Shown here: one piece after another, positions 17,227 through 24,080 of the stretch
How positions within the stretch are numbered: position 1 is the stretch's first letter
Layout of the letters: each line of letters opens with the position of its first letter
From: a virus
Reading direction: 5' to 3' (one strand)
IMG/VR virus record: IMGVR_UViG_3300044797_000015
Location: 1-35,595 of that record
Length of the DNA: 35,595 bases
The notes under the pieces: generated by a model
What the model saw: only the letters and a program-made list of their open reading frames with translations
The model's database searches: none
Told to the model about the DNA's origin: nothing
Made by a program: the position numbers and the translations under genes

Positions 17227-17361
17227 ATGCAAGGTGCATATGGTGGATTAATCATTGTTATTGCTTATGGGATTGGCCAAGGAATTATAGAAGACTATTT
17301 TCTATGGCTTGATACCACACCGTTCACTCTTTTAAGTGGCGAACGATTAACATTATTGTAA
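17227..17361 (+). CDS. Tiny membrane-like protein
   Basis: The 44-aa product has one hydrophobic, Gly/Ile-rich stretch (GGLIIVIAYGIGQGII, residues 6-21) that could cross the membrane, then an acidic and Leu-rich tail. AAAAGGA lies eight bases before the ATG. It sits between a terminator and the large fibre gene, with the next start 13 bases after its stop. The function is unknown. A role in lysis or superinfection exclusion is possible but unsupported. Confidence 0.5.
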   Translation: MQGAYGGLIIVIAYGIGQGIIEDYFLWLDTTPFTLLSGERLTLL

Positions 17362-17373
17362 GGGATTACAAGC

Positions 17374-19731
17374 ATGTCTAAAAATATATTGCAGGTCTAT
17401 CAAGACAACCCAATTACCACGAACCAATCTACGGATTTAATGTATTTTGGCCGCTCTCCATATGGGCTTGGGGATGATACTGCTATGCAGTTTTCAGACT
17501 TTGCGGCCCAATTTGGCACCCCTTTTACTCCTTCCTCACTAACTGCAACGCCCGATACAAATGTTACCATCTCTTTAGGTGGCTCACCGTTAACAGCTTT
17601 GTTACAAGCAACATCAATTACTCTAGGATGGACTGGTCAATTATCAGTTGTACGAGGAGGGACTGGGCTTGGAACAATTGCTCAGGGTGATATTTTGTAT
17701 GGAAGCGCTGTTAACACACTAAGTGCTTTACCAAAAAATACATCAGCCACTCGATATTTATCAAACACAGGAGCCTCTAATAACCCAGCGTGGGCGCAAG
17801 TAGACCTAAGCAATGGGGTTACTGGAAACTTACCTGTGACAAATTTAAACAGCGGAACTTCCGCGACTAACTCAACATTTTGGCGAGGCGATGGAACTTG
17901 GGCTACACCCGCTGGAACAGGAGTAAGTTCTGCTCAAGGAACCGCCAATCAGATTCTTGTTAATGCTACTAGTGGCAGCCCGCAAACAGGCGCAGTAACA
18001 CTGACATTGCCCAGTACTTTAATCGCACCTGGAACGGTTGCCGTGGGTAATATGCTGCTTGATACCAATACTTTATCTGTGACCAACTCAAATGGTAATT
18101 TGAATTTAGTAGCTAATGGCACCGGAATAGTTTTACTGAATAACAGCACCGCAATTACAATTTCCGGAGTAACTCCTACCGTCGAAATTAACAATACTAC
18201 TGGCGGTGGCATGTTAATAAGTCGATTTATTAATTCAGCGTCTAGTCCAAGCACGCTTTATCTTAAAAGTCGCGGAGCCACAATAAACAGTCTTGGTGCA
18301 GTACAAAATGGTGATTTATTAGGTGTTAATTATTTCTATGCGGATGATGGCTCGACTTATAACACACTTGCCGCAGCAATGGCGGTTCAAGTTTCTGGCT
18401 CTGTGAGCACGGGAATTGTTCCCACTCAAATGAGCTTTAGCACCATGAACACTTCGGGTGTATTAACCGCTGCTATGGGTTTGACTAATGATCAACATAT
18501 GACATTACAAAATCCATTACAATTAGCTTATGGGGGAAGCAATGCTGCACTTACTGCGTCTAATGGAGGCATAGTCTATAGCACAGCATCCGCAATGGCT
18601 ATTTTAAGCGGCACAGCTACAGCAAACTTGCCATTGCTCTCAGGTTCAACTGCTGCTCCGTCATGGGGTGCGTTTGCCTTAAGTTTGGGTGGCGCGTTAA
18701 CCACTGCTGGTGCTCATACTTTATCAGGGGCTTTTGCCAGCACATTTACTTTTACAAATACAACTTCTGTAACTTTCCCAACTTCTGGTACATTGGCTAC
18801 AACGTCTCAATTACCTGCTGGTGCGGCTCTTACCGCAACAAACGATACCAACGTAACCTTAACTTTGGGTGGAAGTCCAACAACAGCCCTTGTAAATGCG
18901 GCCTCCTTAACGCTTGGATGGACAGGTCAATTAGGATTAACACGAGGCGGAACAAATGCTAGTTTAACGGCATCAAATGGTGGAATTATTTATTCTACTG
19001 CTTCCGCAATGGCTGTATTAGCAGGAACCGCAACAGCAGGTCAAATGCTCCAATCTGGAGCCAGCACCACACCCGCATGGTCTACTACAACTTATCCAGC
19101 TACTAATGCGGTGAACACCTTATTATACGCATCCTCTGCTAACGTTATGGCTGCTTTAGCAACTGCGAATAGTTCTGTATTAGTTACCTCAGCAGGAGGC
19201 GTACCCAGTTTAAGTACCGCACTTCCATCTGGCCTTACTGCTACAAACATGAACTTAACCACTCCAACGCTAGGGGTGGCGTCTGCAACAAGCATTAATT
19301 TTGGTGGTGGTGCATTAGCAAGTTACGTTCCCAAGACTTCCTTTACTCCAACATTTACCTTTGCAACTCCTGGTGATTTGAGTGTTTCATATGCGACTCA
19401 AGTTGCATTGTATGAACGCATTGGAAATGTTGTAACTTATACCATTTATCTGACCTGTACCCCAACGTTTACAACTGGAGCAGGTGCTATTCGTATTGCT
19501 GGACTTCCGCTTACTGTATTAACAGGTGGTTATACATTCTATGGGAATATTGTTAATGATGGTGGTTTGACTTACACAGGAACAACCATATATGCGCTGC
19601 CTACTAGTGGTCAAACTTACATTACGATAGAACAAACAAAATCAGCAACCGCAGAGGGAACTTTAGCTGCTACAGCACTTGTTTCTGGTGTAGCAATAAC
19701 CTTTAAAATAGCTGGTTCCTATATGGTTTAA
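17374..19731 (+). CDS. Large repetitive tail fibre
   Basis: The 785-aa product is a Thr/Ser/Ala/Gly-rich fibre. It has an N-terminal anchoring segment (about 1-50), internal repeats, and a C-terminal beta domain (about 650-785) likely to trimerise and bind receptor. A 42-residue unit beginning [10 protein letters not shown] is repeated at 17539-17664 and 18829-18954 (31 of 42 identical), each ending in RGGT. A second unit with LTASNGGI and YSTASAMA occurs at 18547-18624 and 18961-19038. The repeats differ at DNA level, so the duplications are old. The start is an ATG with only a weak upstream site. It is the largest protein in the window. Confidence 0.75.
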   Translation: MSKNILQVYQDNPITTNQSTDLMYFGRSPYGLGDDTAMQFSDFAAQFGTPFTPSSLTATPDTNVTISLGGSPLTALLQATSITLGWTGQLSVVRGGTGLGTIAQGDILYGSAVNTLSALPKNTSATRYLSNTGASNNPAWAQVDLSNGVTGNLPVTNLNSGTSATNSTFWRGDGTWATPAGTGVSSAQGTANQILVNATSGSPQTGAVTLTLPSTLIAPGTVAVGNMLLDTNTLSVTNSNGNLNLVANGTGIVLLNNSTAITISGVTPTVEINNTTGGGMLISRFINSASSPSTLYLKSRGATINSLGAVQNGDLLGVNYFYADDGSTYNTLAAAMAVQVSGSVSTGIVPTQMSFSTMNTSGVLTAAMGLTNDQHMTLQNPLQLAYGGSNAALTASNGGIVYSTASAMAILSGTATANLPLLSGSTAAPSWGAFALSLGGALTTAGAHTLSGAFASTFTFTNTTSVTFPTSGTLATTSQLPAGAALTATNDTNVTLTLGGSPTTALVNAASLTLGWTGQLGLTRGGTNASLTASNGGIIYSTASAMAVLAGTATAGQMLQSGASTTPAWSTTTYPATNAVNTLLYASSANVMAALATANSSVLVTSAGGVPSLSTALPSGLTATNMNLTTPTLGVASATSINFGGGALASYVPKTSFTPTFTFATPGDLSVSYATQVALYERIGNVVTYTIYLTCTPTFTTGAGAIRIAGLPLTVLTGGYTFYGNIVNDGGLTYTGTTIYALPTSGQTYITIEQTKSATAEGTLAATALVSGVAITFKIAGSYMV

Positions 19732-19759
19732 TGATAAAGTCCTCTTTAAGGAGGGGTTT

Positions 19760-19897
19760 ATGATTCCATGCATTTTAGAGGTTATAAAATTAGGATTTTC
19801 GTTACATCTGATTTTTAGATTCTATACTGAACCTAGATTTGAAAGATGGGATTTTTATTTATTATGTATGGTTATTTTGCTTTATATTTATTTTTGA
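19760..19897 (+). CDS. Tiny membrane protein
   Basis: The 45-aa product has two hydrophobic stretches (about 3-20 and 32-45) separated by a charged FYTEPRFERWD segment, so a two-pass hairpin is possible. The ribosome binding site AAGGAGGGG is one of the strongest in the window, which supports expression despite the small size. It lies just after the last fibre gene. It resembles a small holin or antiholin in layout, but the clear lysis genes are elsewhere (31577-32217). Confidence 0.5.
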   Translation: MIPCILEVIKLGFSLHLIFRFYTEPRFERWDFYLLCMVILLYIYF

Positions 19898-19989
19898 AAT
19901 GAAGTCTTTGTAGGATTATTATAAAATTCTAATTATTATGATATGGTGCATTTGTATTATTTTTATATTTAACTCAAGGAGGCAGTTGA

Positions 19990-20205
19990 ATGAAGTACGA
20001 TTCAAACCAAATAAGCTTGGAACTGAAAGCACTCGCACATAATAAGGATTTAACATTCCAACAATACCATAAAATTTGTGGGGCTATTGAGATGCTTGAG
20101 GCTATGCAAAAAACAGCATTACAAGGCGAAAAGGAAGAGCAGGAAAAAATTAATGCAGAAGAAAATTCCGAGATAGAACCAGTTTGTGAAAGTGAATCTG
20201 CTTAA
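19990..20205 (+). CDS. Small acidic helical protein
   Basis: The 71-aa product is mostly helix with a strongly acidic C-terminus (EKEEQEKINAEENSEIE). It has an excellent AAGGAGG site ten bases before the ATG. It is the last gene of the rightward late block, and its stop overlaps the end of the convergent WGR gene by four bases. No family is recognised. The AT-rich 90 bases before it could carry its own promoter. Confidence 0.6.
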   Translation: MKYDSNQISLELKALAHNKDLTFQQYHKICGAIEMLEAMQKTALQGEKEEQEKINAEENSEIEPVCESESA

Positions 20206-20438
20206 TTGATTATAGGCGCAACAAGTTCATAGCCACGACTTTTGCGCCTTTTCATCATCTGCTCAATCGTTTTTTTCGCTTCTTCTTTGGAACACAACGA
20301 AATGCTCTTAACACCACCGCGATTTGAATTACAGCTACCCCAATGGTAATCGAGGACAATATTAGTAAGTCCATTTTGTTTGACTGTTATTTGATAGAAT
20401 CTGTCTTTAGCGCGGTTTAGCCATTGGTAGGTCAGCAT
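20202..20438 (-). CDS. WGR-domain-like protein
   Basis: The 78-aa product is essentially one WGR-type domain. It opens with a strand after the N-terminus (DRFYQITVKQNG, residues 12-23), then YHWGSCNSNRGGVK (31-44) in the place of the WGR signature, an alpha helix (KEEAKKTIEQMMKRRKS) and the closing RGYELV. The third signature residue is replaced (WGS). WGR domains bind nucleic acid ends or sense DNA breaks in PARP enzymes and also occur alone in bacteria and phages. The start lies inside the end of the preceding small gene, so the two are likely coupled. A role in DNA metabolism or defence interference is inference. Confidence 0.6.
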   Translation of the reverse strand: MLTYQWLNRAKDRFYQITVKQNGLTNIVLDYHWGSCNSNRGGVKSISLCSKEEAKKTIEQMMKRRKSRGYELVAPIIN

Positions 20439-20550
20439 AGGTATTCAACATCTCATCTAAAGTTTGTTTGATTTCTGTATATTCCTCTTCGTCCATAAAG
20501 AAAGTTGGGTCTTGTACGTCCAGTTGTAGACCGTCTACGTAGAATGTCAT
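20407..20550 (-). CDS. Small acidic protein coupled to the WGR gene
   Basis: The 47-aa product starts MTFYVDGLQLDVQDPTFF, and its middle is acidic (MDEEEYTEIKQTLDEML). It overlaps the WGR gene by 32 bases. There is no strong ribosome binding site, but a promoter-like pair lies 28 bases upstream. No family is recognised. It could be a partner of the WGR protein. Confidence 0.4.
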   Translation of the reverse strand: MTFYVDGLQLDVQDPTFFMDEEEYTEIKQTLDEMLNTYADLPMAKPR

Positions 20551-20577
20551 TTACTTATTTACGCCTAAAAAGTTGGC

Positions 20578-20606
20578 ATAGTACAAAATCATGATCTCTG
20601 ATGCAA
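20578..20606 (-). promoter_or_regulatory. Candidate leftward promoter for the WGR unit
   Basis: On the minus strand TTGCAT (20606-20601) is followed after 17 bases by TACTAT (20583-20578). The same TTGCAT with 17-base spacing is seen at 28672-28644. Transcription would start about 20 bases before the gene at 20550. Confidence 0.4.
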
Positions 20607-20640
20607 GTCAATTCATTCTAAAACTATCCTTAGCGTGAAT

Positions 20641-20711
20641 TTTTTCCCGGAAAATTTCCCGTCGGGAAACGGGAAAAGCGGAAAAACTCAACCGTGACTT
20701 TTTCCGGAAAG
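20641..20711. promoter_or_regulatory. Cluster of TTTCCC/GGGAAA palindromes
   Basis: This stretch contains the near-perfect palindrome TTTCCCGTCGGGAAA (20655-20669), flanked by CCCGGAAAA and ACGGGAAAAGCGGAAAAA. A further TTTTTCCGGAAA follows at the right end, so GGAAA or TTTCC occurs six or more times in 70 bases. It lies between a leftward gene end and the candidate promoter at 20606. It could be an operator array, a replication or partition site, or a bidirectional terminator; the sequence does not decide. Confidence 0.45.
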
Positions 20712-20712
20712 T

Positions 20713-20934
20713 TTAACTCCCTTCATCTTCCTGTACATTTCCCAATAGTTGTGCTAGCTCAACATCAAGGGCAATTGAATCAGGCGTGAGAAACCCTTCA
20801 TTCATTTCTCGCACAAGGTGAATGAGGAACATGTAGGCTTTTTGAATGGCTTGGGGGTTTCTGGTTTTAACGCTTCGTTCCATGTTATCGAGGAACTTAT
20901 GGCATATAGTGATTATATTGCATTTTTCAATCAT
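20713..20934 (-). CDS. Small unknown early protein
   Basis: The 73-aa product is predicted helical (MERSVKTRNPQAIQKAYMF, about 18-36) with an acidic C-terminus. It has no zinc or membrane motif. The start lacks a clear binding site. It lies in the leftward region between the recombinase and the palindrome cluster. The function is unknown. Confidence 0.5.
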   Translation of the reverse strand: MIEKCNIITICHKFLDNMERSVKTRNPQAIQKAYMFLIHLVREMNEGFLTPDSIALDVELAQLLGNVQEDEGS

Positions 20935-20963
20935 TACTTTTTAGGGAATGTTTTTTGTATAAA

Positions 20964-21107
20964 TCAACCAAGAGATCCTCTATAGCCCTTATGGGGTATG
21001 GTGAATTTGCTTATGTTACATTTACGCAGGAATGTGGTTAATGCCCTCTTATGGACATTCTTTAATTCACGCAATACGCCTAAACGCATTTTATTAAGTT
21101 CAGTCAT
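20964..21107 (-). CDS. Tiny basic protein
   Basis: The 47-aa product is strongly basic (KNVHKRALTTFLRKC) and could bind nucleic acid. The gene fills the gap between the recombinase and the preceding small gene. It has only a weak ribosome binding site. No family is recognised. Confidence 0.35.
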   Translation of the reverse strand: MTELNKMRLGVLRELKNVHKRALTTFLRKCNISKFTIPHKGYRGSLG

Positions 21108-21140
21108 TGAATCAGCTTTTTAGGAAAAAAGTATTATATT

Positions 21141-21698
21141 CTATAATGCGAGGGCTTTATAAATAGTAGCTCGGGCTAGGTTCATCTTGATGGCAATCTG
21201 GCGAATGCTTGTGCCTTTTTCCTTAAGAGCGTGCACTTCTCTCTCTACTTCTTTATTTATCTTGGTCTTTCTTCCTAGCTTCCTGCCGTTCTTCTTCGCC
21301 ATATCAATGCCTTCTTTCTGTCTGGAACGAATCATTGATCGCTCAAATTCGGCGAAGGCACCCATCATTTGAAGCATGAGCGTTGCCATTGGATCAGCAT
21401 TGGCCGTAAAAAAAAGGTTTTCTTTAACAAAGCAGACAGACACGCCTTTCTTTAAAAGCTCGTGAATAATTTCTTGTAGGTCTCTTAAGTTTCGCGCAAG
21501 CCTGTCGATGCTATGAACGGCAAACGTATCGCCTTCGCGAACATAGTCCATAGCCTCACGAAGTTTTACTCGGTCATTCGCACTTTTTCCGCTCATGACC
21601 TCAGTAAATACTTTATCAAGCTCTTTTCCGTCCAATTGTCTGTCGGTGTTCTGACCTTCGGACGAAACACGAATGTAACCTATTACTTGATGCTTCAT
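21141..21698 (-). CDS. Small serine recombinase (resolvase/invertase)
   Basis: The 185-aa product is a complete member of the Tn3 resolvase/Hin-Gin invertase family. It has catalytic Ser12 in YIRVSS, the SIDRLARN motif with Arg66 and Arg69, the long helix E (FAEFERSMIRSRQKEG) and a C-terminal helix-turn-helix (TSIRQIAIKMNLARATIYKAL). The usual size is 180-200 aa, so nothing is missing. It is too small for phage integration of the large-serine type. It could resolve dimers of a circular genome, invert a fibre segment, or insert at a dif-like site. No obvious pair of crossover sites was spotted near it or the fibre genes. Confidence 0.9.
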   Translation of the reverse strand: MKHQVIGYIRVSSEGQNTDRQLDGKELDKVFTEVMSGKSANDRVKLREAMDYVREGDTFAVHSIDRLARNLRDLQEIIHELLKKGVSVCFVKENLFFTANADPMATLMLQMMGAFAEFERSMIRSRQKEGIDMAKKNGRKLGRKTKINKEVEREVHALKEKGTSIRQIAIKMNLARATIYKALAL

Positions 21699-21788
21699 AC
21701 ATTTACCATAAAAAAATATTAGGGTATTTCACTCTTAAAATCCCCGTAATTATAAACAACACTATTAATAAGATTAATTTAATGTCTG

Positions 21789-22013
21789 TCATTTATGAAA
21801 GTAAGACAACAGACCAAATAATATTCCTGATGTTGCGATAATTAGAGATCCTAATTTCATAGTAATAGAACTTATTTTATTTTCTAGTTCTATTTTTATG
21901 TTCAAAATTTTACTTTCAATCTCAAGTCCTAAAATCTTTAAGTCTTTCTGCGTAGCAACATGATCTTCGTGTGAATATGTAAACTCATGCTTTTCGGATT
22001 TTTCGTATGTCAT
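21789..22013 (-). CDS. Coiled-coil protein with C-terminal membrane anchor
   Basis: The 74-aa product has a charged N-terminus, then a heptad-rich helix (TQKDLKILGLEIESKILNIK, about 21-40, continuing to about 52) and a hydrophobic C-terminal segment (LGSLIIATSGILFGLLSYF). This resembles the many small phage and bacterial proteins with a coiled coil and tail anchor (DUF1640/Bdr-like layout). A TAGGAG site precedes the ATG and a good promoter lies 26 bases upstream. The role is unknown. Confidence 0.6.
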   Translation of the reverse strand: MTYEKSEKHEFTYSHEDHVATQKDLKILGLEIESKILNIKIELENKISSITMKLGSLIIATSGILFGLLSYFHK

Positions 22014-22038
22014 TTTAAACTCCTAAGTTATAGGATCA

Positions 22039-22066
22039 ATTATACCACATTAATAGACATTGTATA
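22039..22066 (-). promoter_or_regulatory. Leftward promoter before the membrane protein gene
   Basis: On the minus strand TATACA (22066-22061) is followed after 16 bases by a perfect TATAAT (22044-22039). It would transcribe the membrane protein, the serine recombinase and downstream genes. Confidence 0.5.
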
Positions 22067-22155
22067 GAAACTAATGAATTTAACTTTACGACACCCCTAA
22101 ATGGCACTTTAGGATATGGACTAAAAAAGTGTACTTTTATGACATAGCAAGAAGG

Positions 22156-22248
22156 TGAGGGAATTCCACCCTCAATCACGTTTAGTTGCTGGCGTGTGTG
22201 CAAAGCTACATTAGAGTCGCGCTCTCCTCTGGCTTGGTAGCTATAGCC
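22156..22248 (-). ncRNA. tRNA-like four-hairpin RNA element
   Basis: On the minus strand four hairpins follow each other: GGCT/AGCC with a ten-base loop (22248-22231), AGAG/CTCT (22225-22213), TTGC/GCAA (22203-22186) and TGAGGG/CCCTCA with the seven-base loop TGGAATT (22174-22156). The order matches the D, anticodon, variable and T arms of a class II tRNA, and the last loop keeps U54, a purine at 57 and A58. No acceptor stem or CCA is visible. It resembles the elements at 25045-25347. It fills most of a 314-base gap without genes. Confidence 0.4.
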
Positions 22249-22288
22249 TCTCAATCATCGGCTAGCATCCCGATTGAGTTCTTGAGTA

Positions 22289-22321
22289 CCGCAATTGCGG
22301 AACCATTTACCGTAATTGCGG
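22289..22321. promoter_or_regulatory. Tandem palindromic sites
   Basis: The perfect 12-base palindrome CCGCAATTGCGG (22289-22300) is followed 21 bases centre to centre by CCGTAATTGCGG (22310-22321). The two-turn spacing puts both on the same face of the helix, as for two dimers of one protein. They lie just beyond the end of the DnaB-like gene. An operator, a partition site or an origin element are all possible. Confidence 0.5.
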
Positions 22322-22327
22322 TGACAA

Positions 22328-22954
22328 TTAACCTTCTTCGTGAGTGTCTTCGATGTGACGAATAGTATCAACAAGAGCCTTGTTCACTTCTATAAGAGTG
22401 AATTGCAAATAGCTTTCACAAAACTCATGGGGATTTGATGAATCAATCTCTTCCGCTAATTCTCTAAATAAGGAAGCTAGGCGCACTTGCTCCGTACAGA
22501 AAGCAGGGCTGTATAAATCTTTTACCTTGCTTTCGGCATCGTCCAATATTTTTGCTATGGCTTTGTTTCCGGGCTTTTTAGCTTCGTGTGCTATTTCTGT
22601 AGCGACTTGAAGCAATTGTCTTTGAACTGATTTCTCACGAATAATATCAGCATGGGCGCAAATATTGGCAACAGACGGGCATTCATTAGCTAAGTTAAGA
22701 AGCAATGATTCTAGTGAGTTTTTTAATTCACATGATTTATTTTCACCCATTTCATCAACTATCATAGCAATATCAAATGTTTTTCTTTTGTCGTGAAGTA
22801 TGCTCATCGTATAAAATATTGTTCCAAATATTTCTCTACTAAAATCTTCTGGTGCTATTTTTTCATGTACTTTTAAAAATTGGCTACTATCTAATAACAA
22901 TCCGCCAATAACAGCTTTTTCTGATTCTATCGATTCAATTTTACGTCCTTTCAT
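22328..22954 (-). CDS. DnaB helicase N-terminal domain protein without the ATPase domain
   Basis: The 208-aa product matches the first part of replicative helicase DnaB. Residues 8-30 (ESEKAVIGGLLLDSSQF) and ICAHADIIREKSVQRQLL (98-115) are typical of the N-terminal domain, and LDDAESKVKDL (137-147) of the linker helix. After that the sequence departs from DnaB and stops before any Walker A motif; the whole RecA-like motor (about 250 aa) is absent. I see no separate gene for it. It may bind host primase, DnaB or the phage helicase loader (gene at 29725) as a decoy or regulator. It overlaps the DUF6378 gene by four bases. Confidence 0.75.
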   Translation of the reverse strand: MKGRKIESIESEKAVIGGLLLDSSQFLKVHEKIAPEDFSREIFGTIFYTMSILHDKRKTFDIAMIVDEMGENKSCELKNSLESLLLNLANECPSVANICAHADIIREKSVQRQLLQVATEIAHEAKKPGNKAIAKILDDAESKVKDLYSPAFCTEQVRLASLFRELAEEIDSSNPHEFCESYLQFTLIEVNKALVDTIRHIEDTHEEG

Positions 22955-23214
22955 TGTGGTTCTCCTTGTTTAAGTAAATGTTCGGCACATTCAACATAGC
23001 CCACTATGTCAACGTAACTGTCTCGGTGATTATTATTCTTTGCGCGGGAAACTTTTAAAAGGATCATCATCTTTGCCACGTCTAAAGCATCAACGTGTAA
23101 ACCTAGGTAGGCAGACCAAAGGCCAGCTATTCGCTTGAATGAATCGGACATGTCGCCGTAATCGGTGCGTCTATCACCATGTACTAATTGGTGCGCTTCT
23201 TCCGTAATACTCAA
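22951..23214 (-). CDS. DUF6378 domain protein
   Basis: The 87-aa product fits the DUF6378 pattern: HGDRRTDYGD (13-22), FKRIAGLWSAYLG (26-38), then VAKMMILLKVSR and the NHRDSYVDIVGYV block (62-74). This small helical family is common in phages next to nucleotide or DNA metabolism genes, and its function is not established. The start is well supported by AAGGAGG. Its end overlaps the start of the DnaB-like gene by four bases (ATGA), so both are made together. Confidence 0.7.
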   Translation of the reverse strand: MSITEEAHQLVHGDRRTDYGDMSDSFKRIAGLWSAYLGLHVDALDVAKMMILLKVSRAKNNNHRDSYVDIVGYVECAEHLLKQGEPQ

Positions 23215-23229
23215 TCTATCCTCCTTGAT

Positions 23230-23268
23230 AGGTATAATTCATACTATTTTTATACTTAACCTATACCT
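23230..23268. promoter_or_regulatory. Inverted repeat upstream of the DUF6378 gene
   Basis: AGGTATA (23230-23236) and TATACCT (23262-23268) form an inverted repeat with arm centres 32 bases (three helical turns) apart, just before the ribosome binding site of the gene at 23214. The AT-rich DNA between them may hold its promoter. It is a candidate operator. Confidence 0.35.
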
Positions 23269-23301
23269 TTTGACATGAGGTTAATTACCTTTTACATCCT
23301 C

Positions 23302-23395
23302 GCTAAATCTATGATAGGGTGGTAAGCACCCATCTTGAGCATTCCTAACTAAGCTGAAATAGCGATAGGGTTACAGAGGCTTTGAGGGCTTAGTT
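23302..23395 (-). promoter_or_regulatory. Intergenic hairpins before the DUF6378 gene
   Basis: The 180-base gap holds an 8-bp pairing AACTAAGC/GCTTAGTT (23347-23354 with 23388-23395) and a second hairpin around GGGTG/CACCC (about 23316-23331). There is no T-run. These could be RNA processing or stability structures between two parts of the leftward operon. No gene is seen here. Confidence 0.3.
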
Positions 23396-23562
23396 TACTC
23401 CTCTTGCGGTGTCTCTGTGACAGGTTCGCCGCAAAAGTAGGCGTATGATACAGGCATCCACGGATGGCCAGCAATAAATTTTCTATCTTGTTCGCTTAAT
23501 TTACGGCCACATTTATTTTCACAGGCTGGGCTTGCACAATAACTTTTATCTTTGTAACTCAT
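23395..23562 (-). CDS. Small Cys-rich protein
   Basis: The 55-aa product has a Cys cluster YCASPACENKCGRKL (about 8-22) that probably binds zinc, followed by VSYAYFCGEP. Similar tiny proteins are frequent in phage early regions and have no known role. The start ATG 23562 is fixed by a four-base overlap (ATGA) with the preceding gene; an upstream in-frame ATG has no binding site. Confidence 0.6.
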   Translation of the reverse strand: MSYKDKSYCASPACENKCGRKLSEQDRKFIAGHPWMPVSYAYFCGEPVTETPQEE

Positions 23563-23726
23563 TTCCCACACCTTATACATTTATCGTATCGTTGAACATA
23601 AATGGGTTCTCCATTAGTGAGGAACCCGTAAAAGTCTCTGTGTTGAGTTCTATCATGGCCTAGAACACTACATTTAAATCGCGCAAGAATCGTGCCAAGT
23701 CTGCTATTCTTCGTCTTTGCATCCAT
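23559..23726 (-). CDS. Small zinc-ribbon-like protein
   Basis: The 55-aa product carries FKCSVLGH near residues 18-24 and ends in KCIRCGK, giving three or four zinc ligands as in other short phage ribbons. Its ATG (23726) lies inside the end of the preceding gene, behind GGGGTAAAAA, and its stop overlaps the next start. This chain of overlaps is good evidence that it is a real gene despite its size. Confidence 0.55.
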   Translation of the reverse strand: MDAKTKNSRLGTILARFKCSVLGHDRTQHRDFYGFLTNGEPIYVQRYDKCIRCGK

Positions 23727-23919
23727 TTTTTACCCCGTAGTAAATGCTACCTATACGTTTTTGCATCATCTCTAAAAGCTGATGCATTTCGTCTTTAGCT
23801 TCTTCCACTACGTCATGAGGGCTATTAAGATGCATAATTAAACGCCCTGTTATCTCACCCAATAACAGGGCTGTGCGCTGCTCAACATCGACTAACTCTT
23901 TTATATCTACTTCATTCAT
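23704..23919 (-). CDS. Small helical early protein
   Basis: The 71-aa product is predicted all-helical (VEQRTALLLGEITGRLIMHL, then VVEEAKDEMHQLLEMMQKRI). It overlaps the preceding gene by four bases (ATGA at 23919-23916) and the next by 23. No family is recognised. Its place within a tightly coupled early operon suggests host takeover or replication support. Confidence 0.55.
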   Translation of the reverse strand: MNEVDIKELVDVEQRTALLLGEITGRLIMHLNSPHDVVEEAKDEMHQLLEMMQKRIGSIYYGVKNGCKDEE

Positions 23920-24080
23920 GATTGATAAAACCTTAATAATTCCTCATAAGCATTTTCAATTTTACCGATGACAACTTCCACTTCAAACTCTATATTTTCA
24001 AGATCATTAAGTGAATCTAGCGCAAGCGTCAGTCCATCCAACGCGCTTGAAACAAGTTCTTGCTTTTCAAATTCAGTCAT
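23916..24080 (-). CDS. Tiny acidic helical protein
   Basis: The 54-aa product is acidic and helical throughout (LDGLTLALDSLNDLENIEFE). Its start overlaps the stop of the Tad2-like gene and its stop overlaps the next start, both by ATGA. The overlaps support it as a gene. The function is unknown. Confidence 0.5.
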   Translation of the reverse strand: MTEFEKQELVSSALDGLTLALDSLNDLENIEFEVEVVIGKIENAYEELLRFYQS

